DNA of 64,000 nt from Solirubrobacter sp963724195 (GCA_963724195.1 CAVRTQ010000010.1:124001-188000); one strand, 5' to 3'. Shown: positions 1-8,542, counted from the first letter of the stretch. Notes: generated by a model not told the origin, from the sequence alone. Translations and numbers: made by a program.

Positions 1-719
1 CGGTCCAGGGTCATCATCGCCAGCTTGAAGCCCTTGTTCTCTTCACCGACGAGGTGATCGAGCGGGATCTCGGTGTCGTTGAAGGTGATGGTCGCGGTGT
101 TCGAGGCCCGCTGGCCCATCTTGTCTTCCTTCTTGTCCACCGTGACCGTGTCGTCCTTGGGCACGATGAAGCACGAGATGCCGCGATGGCCCTTGTCCTT
201 GTCCGTCTTGGCGTAGACGGTGAAGAACGAGGCGTGGCTGCCGTTGGTGATGAAGCACTTGGAGCCGTTGATGACCCACTTGTCGCCCTTGCGCGTGGCG
301 GTGGTGCGCATCCCCGACACGTCGGAGCCGGCGTCCGGCTCGGTCAGGCAGAAGGAGGCGAAGACGGGCTCCTCGGTCAGCCAGCCGAAGTACTTCTGCT
401 TGAGCGACTCAGAGCCGCCGATCCCCAGCGGCGCAGTGGCGAGGCCGTTCGCGCCGATCGACGTGCCGATGCCCGAGCACCCCCAGCACAGCTCCTCCTC
501 GATCAGACAACCCTCGAGGTAGTTGACGCCGGGACCGCCGTAGCGCTCCTCTACGTGGGCGTTCATCAGCCCGAGCTCCCAAGCCTTCTCGAGAATCTCC
601 TGCGGCCACGTGCCCTCTTTGTCGAACTCCCAGGCGACCGGGCGGATTTCCTTCTCCGCAAAGTCGTGGGCCATCTCGCGCAGTGCGATCTGCTCGTCGG
701 TCAGCGTGAAATCGACCAT
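1..719 (-). CDS. Acyl-CoA dehydrogenase, N-terminal 239 residues (cut by window edge)
   Basis: FAD-dependent enzyme catalysing alpha,beta-dehydrogenation of an acyl-CoA in fatty acid or branched-chain catabolism. The visible part holds the helical N-terminal domain (about residues 1-115) and the start of the beta domain, with the family signature FCLTEPDAGSD at about 123-133. The catalytic C-terminal part lies outside the window. The start ATG at 719 is supported by AAGGAG eight bases upstream. A TetR-type palindrome sits 26 bases upstream of the start. Chain-length specificity cannot be judged without the catalytic base region. Family assignment is secure. Confidence 0.93.
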   Translation of the reverse strand, partial: MVDFTLTDEQIALREMAHDFAEKEIRPVAWEFDKEGTWPQEILEKAWELGLMNAHVEERYGGPGVNYLEGCLIEEELCWGCSGIGTSIGANGLATAPLGIGGSESLKQKYFGWLTEEPVFASFCLTEPDAGSDVSGMRTTATRKGDKWVINGSKCFITNGSHASFFTVYAKTDKDKGHRGISCFIVPKDDTVTVDKKEDKMGQRASNTATITFNDTEIPLDHLVGEENKGFKLAMMTLD

Positions 720-744
720 CGGAACTCCTTGCCAAGCGTCCAGA

Positions 745-760
745 TTGACTGGTCAGTCAA
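745..760. promoter_or_regulatory. Palindromic operator, probably for a TetR-family fatty-acid regulator
   Basis: The sequence TTGACTGGTCAGTCAA has two perfect 7-base arms around a 2-base centre. It lies 26 bases upstream of the acyl-CoA dehydrogenase start, where it would overlap the promoter. Palindromes of the TTGACTGNNCAGTCAA kind are typical of TetR-type regulators of acyl-CoA metabolism. No regulator gene lies beside it in the window, so the protein that binds is unknown. Confidence 0.6.
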
Positions 761-789
761 CAGGTTAAGAATAGCCACTCTGGCCACGA

Positions 790-1186
790 TTGGCACAATC
801 GACTTTCGTGCAGGATGCGCTTCCAGTCGTGATCGTCGCCGTCGTGGTTCTCGCGGGGGTGGTCGCCGTGGCGCTGGCGTTCGGCGCGCGGGGAACCTAT
901 GACCACATCGGCCGCTCGGACATCTCGTTCGACCGCGAAGCAGTCCAGTCGACGAACGATCCAGACGAGGTCGCCGCGCTGCTGGCCGCGACCAACGCCC
1001 GGCGCGCCGCGCACGGGCGCCCGCCGCTCACGCTGGAGGACGTCGGCGGCGGGCCGGATGAGGCGCTCCGCGCCGAGGTCCGGGCGTTCGTGGAGGCCCG
1101 CAACGCGCGCCGCATCGCGCGCGGGCGCGCGCCCTCTGGACGTGGAAGCCGAGGTCGAGCAGCGTCTTTCGGGCCGAGACGGGTAG
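790..1186 (+). CDS. Small single-pass membrane protein, unknown function, frameshifted near 1130
   Basis: About 130 residues when the frame is restored. Residues about 11-32 form one hydrophobic helix (VVIVAVVVLAGVVAVALAF). The cytoplasmic tail has two similar helical segments, each with an NARR motif (ATNARRAAHGR and ARNARRIARGR), followed by an acidic end, DVEAEVEQRLSGRDG. The two halves of the tail lie in different frames, which meet at about 1130 in a GC-rich run. That looks like one inserted base. The start is either TTG 790 or GTG 808 and no ribosome binding site is visible. I do not recognise the family. Confidence 0.55.
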
Positions 1187-1189
1187 CCT
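1184..1189 (+). promoter_or_regulatory. -10 element (TAGCCT) of a leaderless promoter
   Basis: TAGCCT ends seven bases before the ATG at 1197 and no Shine-Dalgarno sequence lies between. Transcription would therefore start at or next to the start codon. The same spacing recurs at several other genes in the window. Confidence 0.5.
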
Positions 1190-1196
1190 CCCGCTC

Positions 1197-1508
1197 ATGC
1201 CAGCCCTGCGCCGCTTCGACGTGGATGAACTCCTGACCCGTCCCGGAACCTACTTCAATCCGGAGACCGAGATCGTGCTCATCGTGGACGACTCGGCCCA
1301 TGTCGACCTCGAGTTGCTCGGGGACGAAGAGGACGACGCCGCCGAGTGGATCCTGCTCGGCGACGACCCGGCAATCGACGAGCACAAGCGCGACGAGCTC
1401 GTCGAGACGTTCGAGACCCGCCGTGCCCGCTCCTCCACGCCCGACGACCCGGACGCCGAGGACGACGAGGAAGAGGAAGAGCTCGAGCCCGACCCCGAGG
1501 TGTACTAG
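1197..1508 (+). CDS. Small, highly acidic protein of unknown function
   Basis: A 103-residue protein with a folded-looking N-terminal half (residues about 1-62, alternating hydrophobic residues such as TEIVLIVDD and AEWILLGDD). The disordered tail is strongly acidic, with DDPDAEDDEEEEELE at about 83-97. There is no signal peptide or membrane helix, so it is probably cytoplasmic. It starts 10 bases after the preceding small membrane gene and appears to have its own leaderless promoter. I do not recognise the family. The codon usage and acidic composition support a real gene. Confidence 0.65.
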   Translation: MPALRRFDVDELLTRPGTYFNPETEIVLIVDDSAHVDLELLGDEEDDAAEWILLGDDPAIDEHKRDELVETFETRRARSSTPDDPDAEDDEEEEELEPDPEVY

Positions 1509-1524
1509 GTCTCGCCGACCAGGC

Positions 1525-2656
1525 CTAGGCGAAGAAGAAGACGATGCCGAGGACGACGTAGACCGCGAGCAGCTGCACACCCTCGAACCAGGTCGACTCG
1601 CCGTCCTGGGAGACATGTGCGGCGATCAGCACCGCGAGCAGCACCGCGCCGATCTCGATCGAGCTGAACTCCATCGCCAGCGGGAACGGGCCGAGCACGA
1701 AGCTCGTCAGCACCAGCACGGGCATCACGAACAGCGCGATCTGCGCGCTCGAGCCGACCGCGATCGAGATCGCGATGTCCATCTTGTCCCGCGCCGCGAA
1801 GTACACCGCCACCCAGTGCTCGGCGGCGTTGCCGACGATCGCGACGATGATCAGCGAGACGAAGAACGGCGACAGGCCGATCCCCTCCGAGGCCGCCTCG
1901 ATCGAGCCGACGAGGATCTCCGACATCACGCCGACCGCGACGCCCGCGCCCGCCAGCATCAGCACGCTGCGCTTGACGCTCCACGCGTCCTCGGGCGTCT
2001 CGTCCTCGCTGTCGGGGTTGAACACGTCCTGGTGCGTCTTGAGCGAGAACCACAGGCCGGCGGAGTACGAGAGCAGCAGCACGATCGCGACCGCGGCCGA
2101 CATGTTCGTGATGTCGGACGGGTAGCGGGTCGCCTCCTCGCCCAGCGCCGGGCAGCTCGTCGCCCCGGGCCAGCAGGAACATCGCCGGCAGCACGAGCGC
2201 CACCACCGCGAGCAGCAGCATCGTCGCCTGCGCGCTCGCGGCCTCGGCGACGAACTTGTTGCGCTCGCGCCCCCACCCGCCGATCAGGAACGCCGCACCC
2301 ATCACCAGCAGCAGGTTGCCGAGGATGGAGCCGACGATCGACGCCTTGACCACCTCGTGCAGCCCCTGCTGAAGCGCGAACAGGGCGATGATCAGCTCCG
2401 GCGCGTTGCCGAACGTGACGTTCAGCAGCCCGCCGATCCCCGGCCCGGCCCGGTGCGCCAGCTCCTCGGTCGCACGGCCCATGAGCGCCGCGGTGGGCAC
2501 GACGCCGAGCGCGGACGCGGAGAACACGATGATCGGGTCCGCGCCGATGACGTCCAGCACGACCGCGATGACGATGAACGGGATCAGCAGATACGGCCAA
2601 CCGGACCCGCTGAACAAGAACTTCCGCAGGTTGAAGGGCTCCGCCGTCGCGCTCAT
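1525..2656 (-). CDS. cax: Calcium/proton antiporter of the CaCA/CAX superfamily, frameshifted near 2150
   Basis: Integral membrane antiporter that expels Ca2+ in exchange for H+. It has about 11 hydrophobic segments in two homologous halves. Each half carries the alpha-repeat acidic motif that forms the ion site: GNAPELI in the first and GNAAEHW in the second. An acidic linker (PDSEDETPEDAW) separates the halves. Full length is about 377 residues, normal for bacterial CAX proteins. The reading frame changes once around 2140-2160, where removing one base restores a continuous homologous protein. The start is ATG 2656, with a TAAGCT element nine bases upstream and no clear ribosome binding site. 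Confidence 0.88.
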
Positions 2657-2740
2657 CCGCAGCGCAGCTTAGGCGGCTTGTGACATGAGATATTTGTGAG
2701 AAGCGCGCTGTGCCGGCTCAGGCGAACGGCAACTGCGCTG

Positions 2741-2774
2741 GCTGGGTTGTCCGCCGCCGGGTCGAGAACCCAGC
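2741..2774. repeat. Inverted repeat GCTGGGTT/AACCCAGC
   Basis: Eight-base perfect arms at 2741-2748 and 2767-2774 surround an 18-base loop, in the gap between two minus-strand genes. The CTGGGTT/AACCCAG arms recur in the longer palindrome at 56871-56905. It may be a terminator or an extragenic palindrome. A second GC hairpin (about 2822-2844) lies directly after the stop of the lipoprotein gene that follows. Confidence 0.4.
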
Positions 2775-2846
2775 TCTTACTTGCCGCGCGGCAGCCGTTG
2801 AGTTTCCCGGAGTTCGCCTCGCGGCCGGCCCCAACCGGGCGGCCGA

Positions 2847-3681
2847 CTAACCGCCCTGGAACTGGCCGAGCAGCTCGGTGAAGGGCTTCGCGTCCTTCGG
2901 GGCCTCGATCTGCTGCTCCTCGCCCACCTTGGTGAGCGTGAGATCCAGCAGCGCGGTGGCGCCGCCGGTGGCGGCGGAGCCCTCCACGACGAGGCGGCGC
3001 AGGACCTGGTCTTCAGCGCCGGTGTAGACGGTGACCTTCACGTCCTTGACCTGGTCGGCCGCGTCGGCGGGGATCTTGCTCGGCACCTTGCCGCTCATCC
3101 CCGGGACCTGCAGGGTCTGGAGCTGGCCCGCGAGCCGGTTGACGTCGGCGATCACGCGCGCGACATCGGCGTCGCCGGTGAGCTTGATCGTCTCCACGCC
3201 GCCGACGTCGGCCGTGCCGGCGTTGGTCGGGTTCGGGACCCAGCGCTTGAGGTCGATGCCGATCAGCGGGCCGCCCTGGGCGAGGGCCTGCTCGACGCCG
3301 GCGGTGAGCTGCCCGGCGATCAGCGCAGGAACCTCGTAGGTGGTGCCCTTCAGCGTCGCGAAGGCGGCGTCCCCGGTGGAGGTGACGCCGGCGGACTCGG
3401 TGCGGCCCTCGGCGGTCAGCTCGGCCGACAGGGCGAAGCGCGGGGTGTCGCCCTTCTCGCCCACCTCGAACGGCCCGTGCAGCTTGACGGACCCCTGCTC
3501 GGAGCCGTTGGCGGCGTCGACCTTGGCGTCCAGCGTCGCCGAGCGCAGATCCGCGAGGTTGTCGACCGTCGCGCTCAGCAACTGGCGGCGCATCAGACGT
3601 TGCACTCGCACGCTCCATTTCGTCCGAACCGCAACCTGCGGCCAGGAGAGCGGTTGCAAGCAGAACACCGAGGAAACGCAT
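2847..3681 (-). CDS. Secreted lipoprotein, possibly LppX/LprG-like, frameshifted near 3590
   Basis: The product starts with a lipoprotein signal peptide (MRFLGVLLATALLAAGCGS, lipobox LAAGC, lipidated Cys at about 17). About 260 residues of alternating beta strands follow. The mature part begins DNLADLRSATLDAK and contains repeated short strands like the half-barrel of the mycobacterial LppX/LprA/LprF/LprG lipid-binding lipoproteins. That relationship is an inference from pattern and size only. The signal peptide and the body lie in different frames that meet at about 3585-3595, so one base seems to be wrong there. TAAGTT lies six bases before the ATG and would give a leaderless transcript. 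Confidence 0.65.
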
Positions 3682-3709
3682 GAGTCGAACTTACCATCGG
3701 AGATGCCGA

Positions 3710-5062
3710 GTGACACGCACGTTCTGTTCAGGTTTTGTGCTGGTTCTGTGCAGCCTGCTCTTAGTGGCCGCGCCGTCGGCGCACGCCCAGAGGAAGGTCA
3801 CCGTGGCCGCGGAGCTCAAACGGCTGCAGGCCGAAGGCGCCGATCCCGCCGCCATCGCCGGCTACCGCGCCACCTACGACGACGCTCGCGCGCGCGTGAA
3901 GCGGCTGACCGGCGCGCGCAAGGTCCAGCTCGGCGGCGTGGTCACCGACCTGGAGGGCATGGCGGCGCGCAGGCAGTTCACGCTCAGCCGGCTGCCGAGC
4001 CTGTTCCTCACGCTCCAGCGCAACGTCGAGTGGTGGACGACGCAGCGCCTCCTCAACAGCGGCGAGCGGGTCGGCTTCACCGGCTCCGAGCTCGTCTACC
4101 AGTTCTATCCCGGCCACGGCATCCAGATCCAGTGGCTCGGCACGTTCGGCAAGCTCAACGGCTACTGGAGCGGCGGCAAGCGCTACGACGCCAGAGCATC
4201 CGCGCTCCTGGACGAGATCAAGACGCTGTCCGCCCAGCGCGCCGGCGGCCTCGCGTGGGAGTACCTGTTCCCGTTCGACGGCCAGCAGCCGCCGTGGGTC
4301 TCCTCGCTCGCCCAGGGCACCGGGCTGCAGGCGATGGCCCGCAGCGCCACGCGCCTGAACCGCCAGGAGGACGTGTTCCCGGTGGCCCTCGCCGGGCTCG
4401 GCATCTTCCAGACCGCGCCGCCGGCCGGTGTGCGGATTCCCTCCGGCACCGGCGCCCACTACCTGCAGTACTCCGGCCTGCCGAACTTCAAGGTGGCCAA
4501 CGGCTTCATCCAGTCGCTCAACGGGCTCTACGACTTCGCGACCCTCACCGGCGACCCGACCGCGCAGTCCCTGTTCGAGGACGGCGACCGCGCCGGCCGC
4601 GCCGAGATCGGCACGTTCGACACGGGCGCCTGGAGCCTCTACAGCCGCGGCGCGCCGATCACCCGCGAGTCCGACCTCGGCTACCACAAGCTCCTGATCG
4701 ACTTCCTCAAGGCGCTGTGCGGCCGCACGACGGCGGTCGAGTACTGCGCGGCCGAGCAGCACTTCAACGAGTACCTGGTCACGGCGCCGGTCCTGCGGTC
4801 GCTCACCAGCCGGCTCACCGCGCGCAAGCGCGGGAACATCCGCTTCCAGCTCTCCAAGATCTCGCGCGTGACGCTGACGATCACGCGCGCCGGCAAGCCC
4901 GTCGCCACGCTCACGCCCGGTGTCCTCGGCCGCGGCACCAAGTCCGTCGTCTGGACCGCGCCCAAGAAGTCCGGCGACTACGACGTGAGCCTCTCCGCCA
5001 CCGACCTCAACAACAACGCCACCACCACGACCGGAGTGATCACCGTCAAGAAGCGTGGGTAG
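3710..5062 (+). CDS. Secreted protein with a D-glucuronyl C5-epimerase C-terminal-like domain
   Basis: A 450-residue exported protein. A signal peptide (FVLVLCSLLLVAAPSAHAQ) is followed by a coiled, basic N-terminal region. An all-helical toroid-like domain follows (about 110-350) with aromatic motifs such as YQFYPGHGIQIQWLGTFGK, FKVANGFIQSLNGLYD and GTFDTGAWSLYSRG. The pattern of a conserved Asn-Gly-Phe-then-Leu-Gly-Leu-Tyr-Asp block matches the C5-epimerase C-terminal family. An Ig-like FlgD-type module closes the protein (about 365-445). The substrate is unknown; a role in an extracellular polysaccharide is inferred. GTG 3710 is preferred over ATG 3680 because GGAGA lies seven bases before it and the signal peptide then starts properly. 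Confidence 0.68.
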   Translation: MTRTFCSGFVLVLCSLLLVAAPSAHAQRKVTVAAELKRLQAEGADPAAIAGYRATYDDARARVKRLTGARKVQLGGVVTDLEGMAARRQFTLSRLPSLFLTLQRNVEWWTTQRLLNSGERVGFTGSELVYQFYPGHGIQIQWLGTFGKLNGYWSGGKRYDARASALLDEIKTLSAQRAGGLAWEYLFPFDGQQPPWVSSLAQGTGLQAMARSATRLNRQEDVFPVALAGLGIFQTAPPAGVRIPSGTGAHYLQYSGLPNFKVANGFIQSLNGLYDFATLTGDPTAQSLFEDGDRAGRAEIGTFDTGAWSLYSRGAPITRESDLGYHKLLIDFLKALCGRTTAVEYCAAEQHFNEYLVTAPVLRSLTSRLTARKRGNIRFQLSKISRVTLTITRAGKPVATLTPGVLGRGTKSVVWTAPKKSGDYDVSLSATDLNNNATTTTGVITVKKRG

Positions 5063-5077
5063 AGTCGACAGTCCTCA

Positions 5078-6251
5078 ATGCGGCCGCGGACGATCCTCTA
5101 CACAGGCAAGGGCGGGGTAGGCAAGACCTCGGTCGCCGCCGCCACCGCCCGTCGTTGCGCGGCCGCGGGCGCCCGCACGCTCGTCATCTCCACCGACCCG
5201 GCCCACTCGATCGCCGACGTCCTGGACGCGCCGGTCGAGGGCCGCCCGACGGAGGTCGGCCCGCGCCTGCACGCCCAGCAGGTGCAGGCGCAGGACGAGA
5301 TGGAGCTGCACTGGGGCGCGGTCAGCGAGTGGATGGGCGGCCTGCTGATGGAGCGCGGCACGGATCGGATCGCCGCCGAGGAGCTGACCGTCCCGCCCGG
5401 CGGGGACGAGCTGTTCAGCCTGCTCGTGCTCAAGGCCCACGTCGAGTCGGGCGAGTGGGACGTGATCATCGTCGACTGCGCGCCCACCGGCGAGACGCTG
5501 CGGCTGCTGAGCTTCCCGGACGCCGCCCGCTGGTGGCTGGACAAGGTGCTCGGCAAGGAGCAGTCGATGCTCAACGCCGCGCGCCCGCTCGCACGCATGT
5601 TCCTGGACGTGCAGCTCCCGGACGAGAAGGTCATCGCCGAGGTGCAGAAGCTCGTCGGCAACCTCGTCGCGATGCACGAGCTGCTGCGCGATGCGGCGCG
5701 CGTGTCGATGCGGCTGGTGATGACGCCGGACCGGATGGTCGTCGCCGAGGCCATGCGGACGTTCACGTACCTGAACCTGTACGGGTACCTGACGGACGCC
5801 GTGATCGTCAACCGCGTCTTCCCCGACGAGCTGGCCGAGGGCTACTTCGGCGCCTGGCACGCCGTCCAGCGCGAGCAGCTGGACCTCGTCGGCGCCGGGT
5901 TCTCCCCCGTGCCGATCCTCAGCGCCCCGTACTTCGCCACCGAGGTCGATCGGCGCCGAGCGCCTGGACGAGCTCGGCGACGCGCTGTTCGCCGACCACG
6001 ACCCCACCGCGGTCCTGCACGACCGGCTCGCCCAGGAGCTGTCGATGAACAACGGCAACGCCACGCTGCGCCTGGACCTGCCGTTCGCCGCCAAGGGCGA
6101 CGTGAAGCTCAAGAAGATCGGGCTGGAGCTGATCGTGCGCGTGGACACGCACAAGCGCACGATCGTGCTGCCCGGCGCGCTCGCGGGGTACAAGCCGACG
6201 AGTGCCACGCTCGAGGCAGGCTCGCTGACCGTGGGGTTCGAGCATGGCTGA
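5078..6251 (+). CDS. ArsA/Get3-family ATPase, frameshifted near 5945
   Basis: Cytoplasmic deviant-Walker P-loop ATPase. The N-terminus carries GKGGVGKT (residues about 10-17) and the switch segment STDPAHSIADVLDAP, both diagnostic of the ArsA/Get3 group. VIIVDCAPTGETLRLLSFP at about 130-148 is the switch-II/A-loop region. Restored length is about 391 residues, with a C-terminal beta domain (LRLDLPFAAKGDVKLKK) typical of actinobacterial ArsA-like proteins. One extra base near GAGGTCGATCGGCGCC splits the frame. There are no ars genes nearby, so arsenite export is unlikely and membrane-protein handling is only a guess. It overlaps the next gene by eight bases. Confidence 0.85.
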
Positions 6252-6580
6252 GCCCGACCGCGAGGCCTACGAGGCCGCCGAACGGCTCGTGCGCGAGGCC
6301 CACGCCAAGGCCGAGGAGGCCGCGCGCGCCGCGGAGGCCCGCACGCCGCCGAACGGTTGGGCGGAGCCCCACGGGAGCGCCCGCCGTACCGGACTTCGCG
6401 GCCCTGTTCGCGCTGGTGGACGCGGCCAAGGGCACGCTCCCGCCCGAGCTGCTGCGTCAGGTCGCGGACGCGCTGCGCGAGCTGCTGATCGCCCTGCGCG
6501 CCGTGCTCGACTACTCGATCGACAAGCTTGACCGGCCGGCGCCCGAGGGGCGCGACGTGGAGGACATCCCGATCTCATGA
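6244..6580 (+). CDS. Small helical protein co-transcribed with the ArsA-like ATPase, frameshifted near 6365
   Basis: About 112 residues when restored. A charged N-terminal helix (EAYEAAERLVREAHAKAEEAARAAEAR) is followed by a Pro/Gly linker. A second helical part is rich in Leu/Ala (LLRQVADALRELLIALRAVLDYSIDKL). An extra C in the run GAGCCCCACGGG explains the frame change. It starts inside the end of the ArsA-like gene and its own stop overlaps the next start (ATGA), so all three are translationally coupled. A partner or regulator of the ATPase is plausible from context; I do not recognise the family. Confidence 0.68.
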
Positions 6581-7302
6581 GCTCGCGCACGGAACGGTTC
6601 CGTCTGCCGAAGGAGCTGCAGCTCGCCGCCGCCGCGGCGATCGCGCTGGTGCTCTCGTTCGTCCTGCCCTGGTACCAGAAGTCGCTGTTCGTGCAAGGCA
6701 ATGTGGTCCAGAGCAACGTGTCCGCGCTCGGCGCGTTCTCGTTCGTGGAGGCCGCGATCCTGCTCGTGGCCGTCGCGGTCATCTTCCTCGTGTGGGCGCG
6801 CTCGCAGAAGAAGGGCTTCCACCTGCCGGGCGGCGACGGCGTCGCGATCATCCTGGCCGGCGGCTGGGCGATGTTGCTGCTCGTCTACCGGCTGTTCGAC
6901 AAGCCCGACATCCAGGGCGCCGGGGCGACGATGGGCGTCCAGTGGGGGATCTTCGGCGCGATGCTGGCCGCGGGCGCCCTGATCGCCGCGGGCCTGCGCG
7001 TGAAGCAGATCGACGCGCCCGAGCCGCCGAATCCCGCCGCCGACGACACGGGCTGGGTCGCTCCGCCACGGCGCGAGCGCGAACGCACGCCGGACCGGCG
7101 CCCGCGCGACGCGACCGCCGTCACCGAGTTCCTGCGCGACCGCCCGTCGTGGGAGGGCGACATCGGCGACGCGCCGACCACCCGCCTCGACGACGCGCCG
7201 ACGACACGCCTCCCGGAGGACCCGTCGGAGGCGCCCACGCGCCGCGAACGCCGCCCGGAGACCACCGAGCGGTTGTGGGAAGACGAACCACCCGGCCGAT
7301 AG
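6577..7302 (+). CDS. Four-helix membrane protein with a charged repeat tail
   Basis: A 241-residue protein. Four hydrophobic helices lie at about 13-30, 51-70, 83-103 and 118-138. The cytoplasmic tail is long, hydrophilic and disordered, and contains two copies of DAPTTRL near 198-213 plus several Thr/Arg motifs that could be phosphorylation sites. It overlaps the preceding gene by four bases (ATGA), ending the ArsA-like operon. Function unknown. It is a candidate membrane partner for the ATPase because the coupling is so tight. Confidence 0.72.
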   Translation: MSSRTERFRLPKELQLAAAAAIALVLSFVLPWYQKSLFVQGNVVQSNVSALGAFSFVEAAILLVAVAVIFLVWARSQKKGFHLPGGDGVAIILAGGWAMLLLVYRLFDKPDIQGAGATMGVQWGIFGAMLAAGALIAAGLRVKQIDAPEPPNPAADDTGWVAPPRRERERTPDRRPRDATAVTEFLRDRPSWEGDIGDAPTTRLDDAPTTRLPEDPSEAPTRRERRPETTERLWEDEPPGR

Positions 7303-7333
7303 GCGTCCTCGCCGTCCGAGGCGCTGTCGCTGC

Positions 7334-7897
7334 TCACGCAGCCACTGGAACTGGCATAGTGCGGCTGGCCACGTCGCCGGCCAGTTCGGCGAGGATTCCC
7401 GCGAGCGCGAGCGCCTGGTCCTCGTCGGCCAGGCCGCCGTGTTCGTGGAACGCGTCATCCGCGAGGCCGATCGGCAGCTCGCGGTCGATCACGCGGGCGC
7501 CGATGGCGCTGAGCACCTTGCGGGCTTCGGCCTGCGCCCAGACGGCGCCGAACAGGCCGGTGGAGGTCCCGACGACCGCGGCCGGCTTGTTGCGCAGCGG
7601 CGACTCGGCCAGCGGGCGGGAGAGCCAGTCCAGCGCGTTCTTGAGCTGGCCCGGGATCGAGTGGTTGTACTCCGGCGTCGCGAGGAGCACGGCGTCCGCC
7701 TGCGCGATCGCGTCGAACAGCGCCTGCACCGACTCGGGGCGGGTGTGCTCGTCGTCCTCGTCGAACGGCGGGATGGACTTCAGGCCCTCGTAGAGGGTCA
7801 GGTCGGCCTCAGGCGGCAACAGGTCGCCCGCGGCGCGGAGGAGCTTGGCGTTGTGTGAGCCGGCACGGAGGCTGCCGGAGAGGCCGATGACGTTCAT
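7334..7897 (-). CDS. NADPH-dependent FMN reductase / quinone reductase family flavoprotein
   Basis: A 187-residue flavodoxin-fold oxidoreductase that transfers electrons from NAD(P)H through FMN to quinones, azo compounds or metals. The phosphate-binding loop is GLSGSLRAGSHNAKLL at residues 4-19. The second signature, TPEYNHSIPGQLKNALDWLS, is at about 74-93, and the ribityl-side loop GTSTGLFGAVWAQ follows. All are typical of the family, at its usual length. It starts five bases after the yceI stop on the same strand, so it is the second gene of that operon and should share the TetR control at 8467-8530. Confidence 0.9.
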   Translation of the reverse strand: MNVIGLSGSLRAGSHNAKLLRAAGDLLPPEADLTLYEGLKSIPPFDEDDEHTRPESVQALFDAIAQADAVLLATPEYNHSIPGQLKNALDWLSRPLAESPLRNKPAAVVGTSTGLFGAVWAQAEARKVLSAIGARVIDRELPIGLADDAFHEHGGLADEDQALALAGILAELAGDVASRTMPVPVAA

Positions 7898-7902
7898 CGG
7901 GC

Positions 7903-8451
7903 TTACGCGCGCGCCAGTTCGAGGTTGACGATGAGCTTGACGTCGTTGGCGAGGGCGAAGCCACCCTTGGGCAGCGGCGCGTTCCAGCTGAGGCCGTACT
8001 CGGTGCGGTCGACGATCGCCTCGAGCTCGATGCCGATCTTCTCGACATCGCCGAAGGTGACGGCCGGCTCGGTGATCGTGCCGCGGGCCTCGATCGGGCG
8101 GGTGGTGCCCTTGATCGTCAGCTCGCCGTCGACGATCAGCTCGTTGTTCTCGGTGCGCACGAGCGTGGAGTTGAAGGTGATGGCCGGGAAGCGCTCGGTG
8201 TCGAAGAAGTCGGGCGCGGAGAGGTGCGCGGCGAGGTTCTCGTCCTTGACGGCGATCGAGTCGGCGGCGACGGAGCCGGTCAGGCGCAGCGTGCCGTCCT
8301 CGGCGGCGGTGAGCGTCGCGTCGTAGCGGTCGAACTGGCCGCGGAAGGTCGCGACGACCATGTGCTTGACGGCGAAGCCGACGGTCGAGTGGACGGCGTC
8401 GACGGCCCAGGTGGAGCCGGCGGGGATGGGGGTGGAAGCGATGGCGGTCAT
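7903..8451 (-). CDS. YceI-family polyisoprenoid/quinone-binding lipocalin-like protein
   Basis: A 182-residue beta-barrel protein of the YceI family, which binds isoprenoid quinones or similar lipids. Family features are the opening W-x-V-D-x-x-H-S-T-V-G-F block (WAVDAVHSTVGFAVKHM), FRGQFDRYDATL, SADFFDTERFP-like LSAPDFFDTERFP and LTIKGTTRPIE. There is no signal peptide, so it is cytoplasmic, as in many actinobacterial members. It is the first gene of an operon with an FMN reductase and faces a divergent tetR gene. Two matching operators lie between the start and tetR, so it is almost certainly repressed by that protein. Confidence 0.92.
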   Translation of the reverse strand: MTAIASTPIPAGSTWAVDAVHSTVGFAVKHMVVATFRGQFDRYDATLTAAEDGTLRLTGSVAADSIAVKDENLAAHLSAPDFFDTERFPAITFNSTLVRTENNELIVDGELTIKGTTRPIEARGTITEPAVTFGDVEKIGIELEAIVDRTEYGLSWNAPLPKGGFALANDVKLIVNLELARA

Positions 8452-8466
8452 GTGGGAGTTCCCTCG

Positions 8467-8486
8467 AAGTGGACCGTGGTCCGTTT
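8467..8486. promoter_or_regulatory. TetR operator 1, on the yceI side
   Basis: AAGTGGACCGTGGTCCGTTT contains GGACC-GT-GGTCC and matches the second operator in inverted orientation (17 of 20 positions). It lies just upstream of the yceI start. A TATCTT -10 candidate for yceI lies at about 8497-8502 on the minus strand, so a bound repressor would block transcription start or early elongation. Confidence 0.75.
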
Positions 8487-8510
8487 GCGTTGAGAGGAAG
8501 ATAGCACACG

Positions 8511-8530
8511 AAACGGACCGTGGTCCAGTT
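8511..8530. promoter_or_regulatory. TetR operator 2, on the tetR side
   Basis: AAACGGACCGTGGTCCAGTT is the second copy of the palindrome. It ends at the -10 element TATACT (8530-8535) of the tetR gene, so a bound repressor would occupy the spacer of that promoter. The pair explains both autorepression and control of the divergent yceI operon. Confidence 0.78.
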
Positions 8531-8535
8531 ATACT
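8530..8535 (+). promoter_or_regulatory. -10 element (TATACT) of leaderless tetR
   Basis: TATACT ends seven bases before the GTG start at 8543. There is no Shine-Dalgarno sequence, so the transcript probably begins at the start codon. The element overlaps the last base of operator 2. Confidence 0.6.
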
Positions 8536-8542
8536 TCTGAAC

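Noticed and set aside
5078..6251. Programmed frameshifting in the ArsA-like gene
   Set aside because: There is no slippery sequence or stimulatory structure, and the same kind of shift occurs in many unrelated genes, so an error is simpler.
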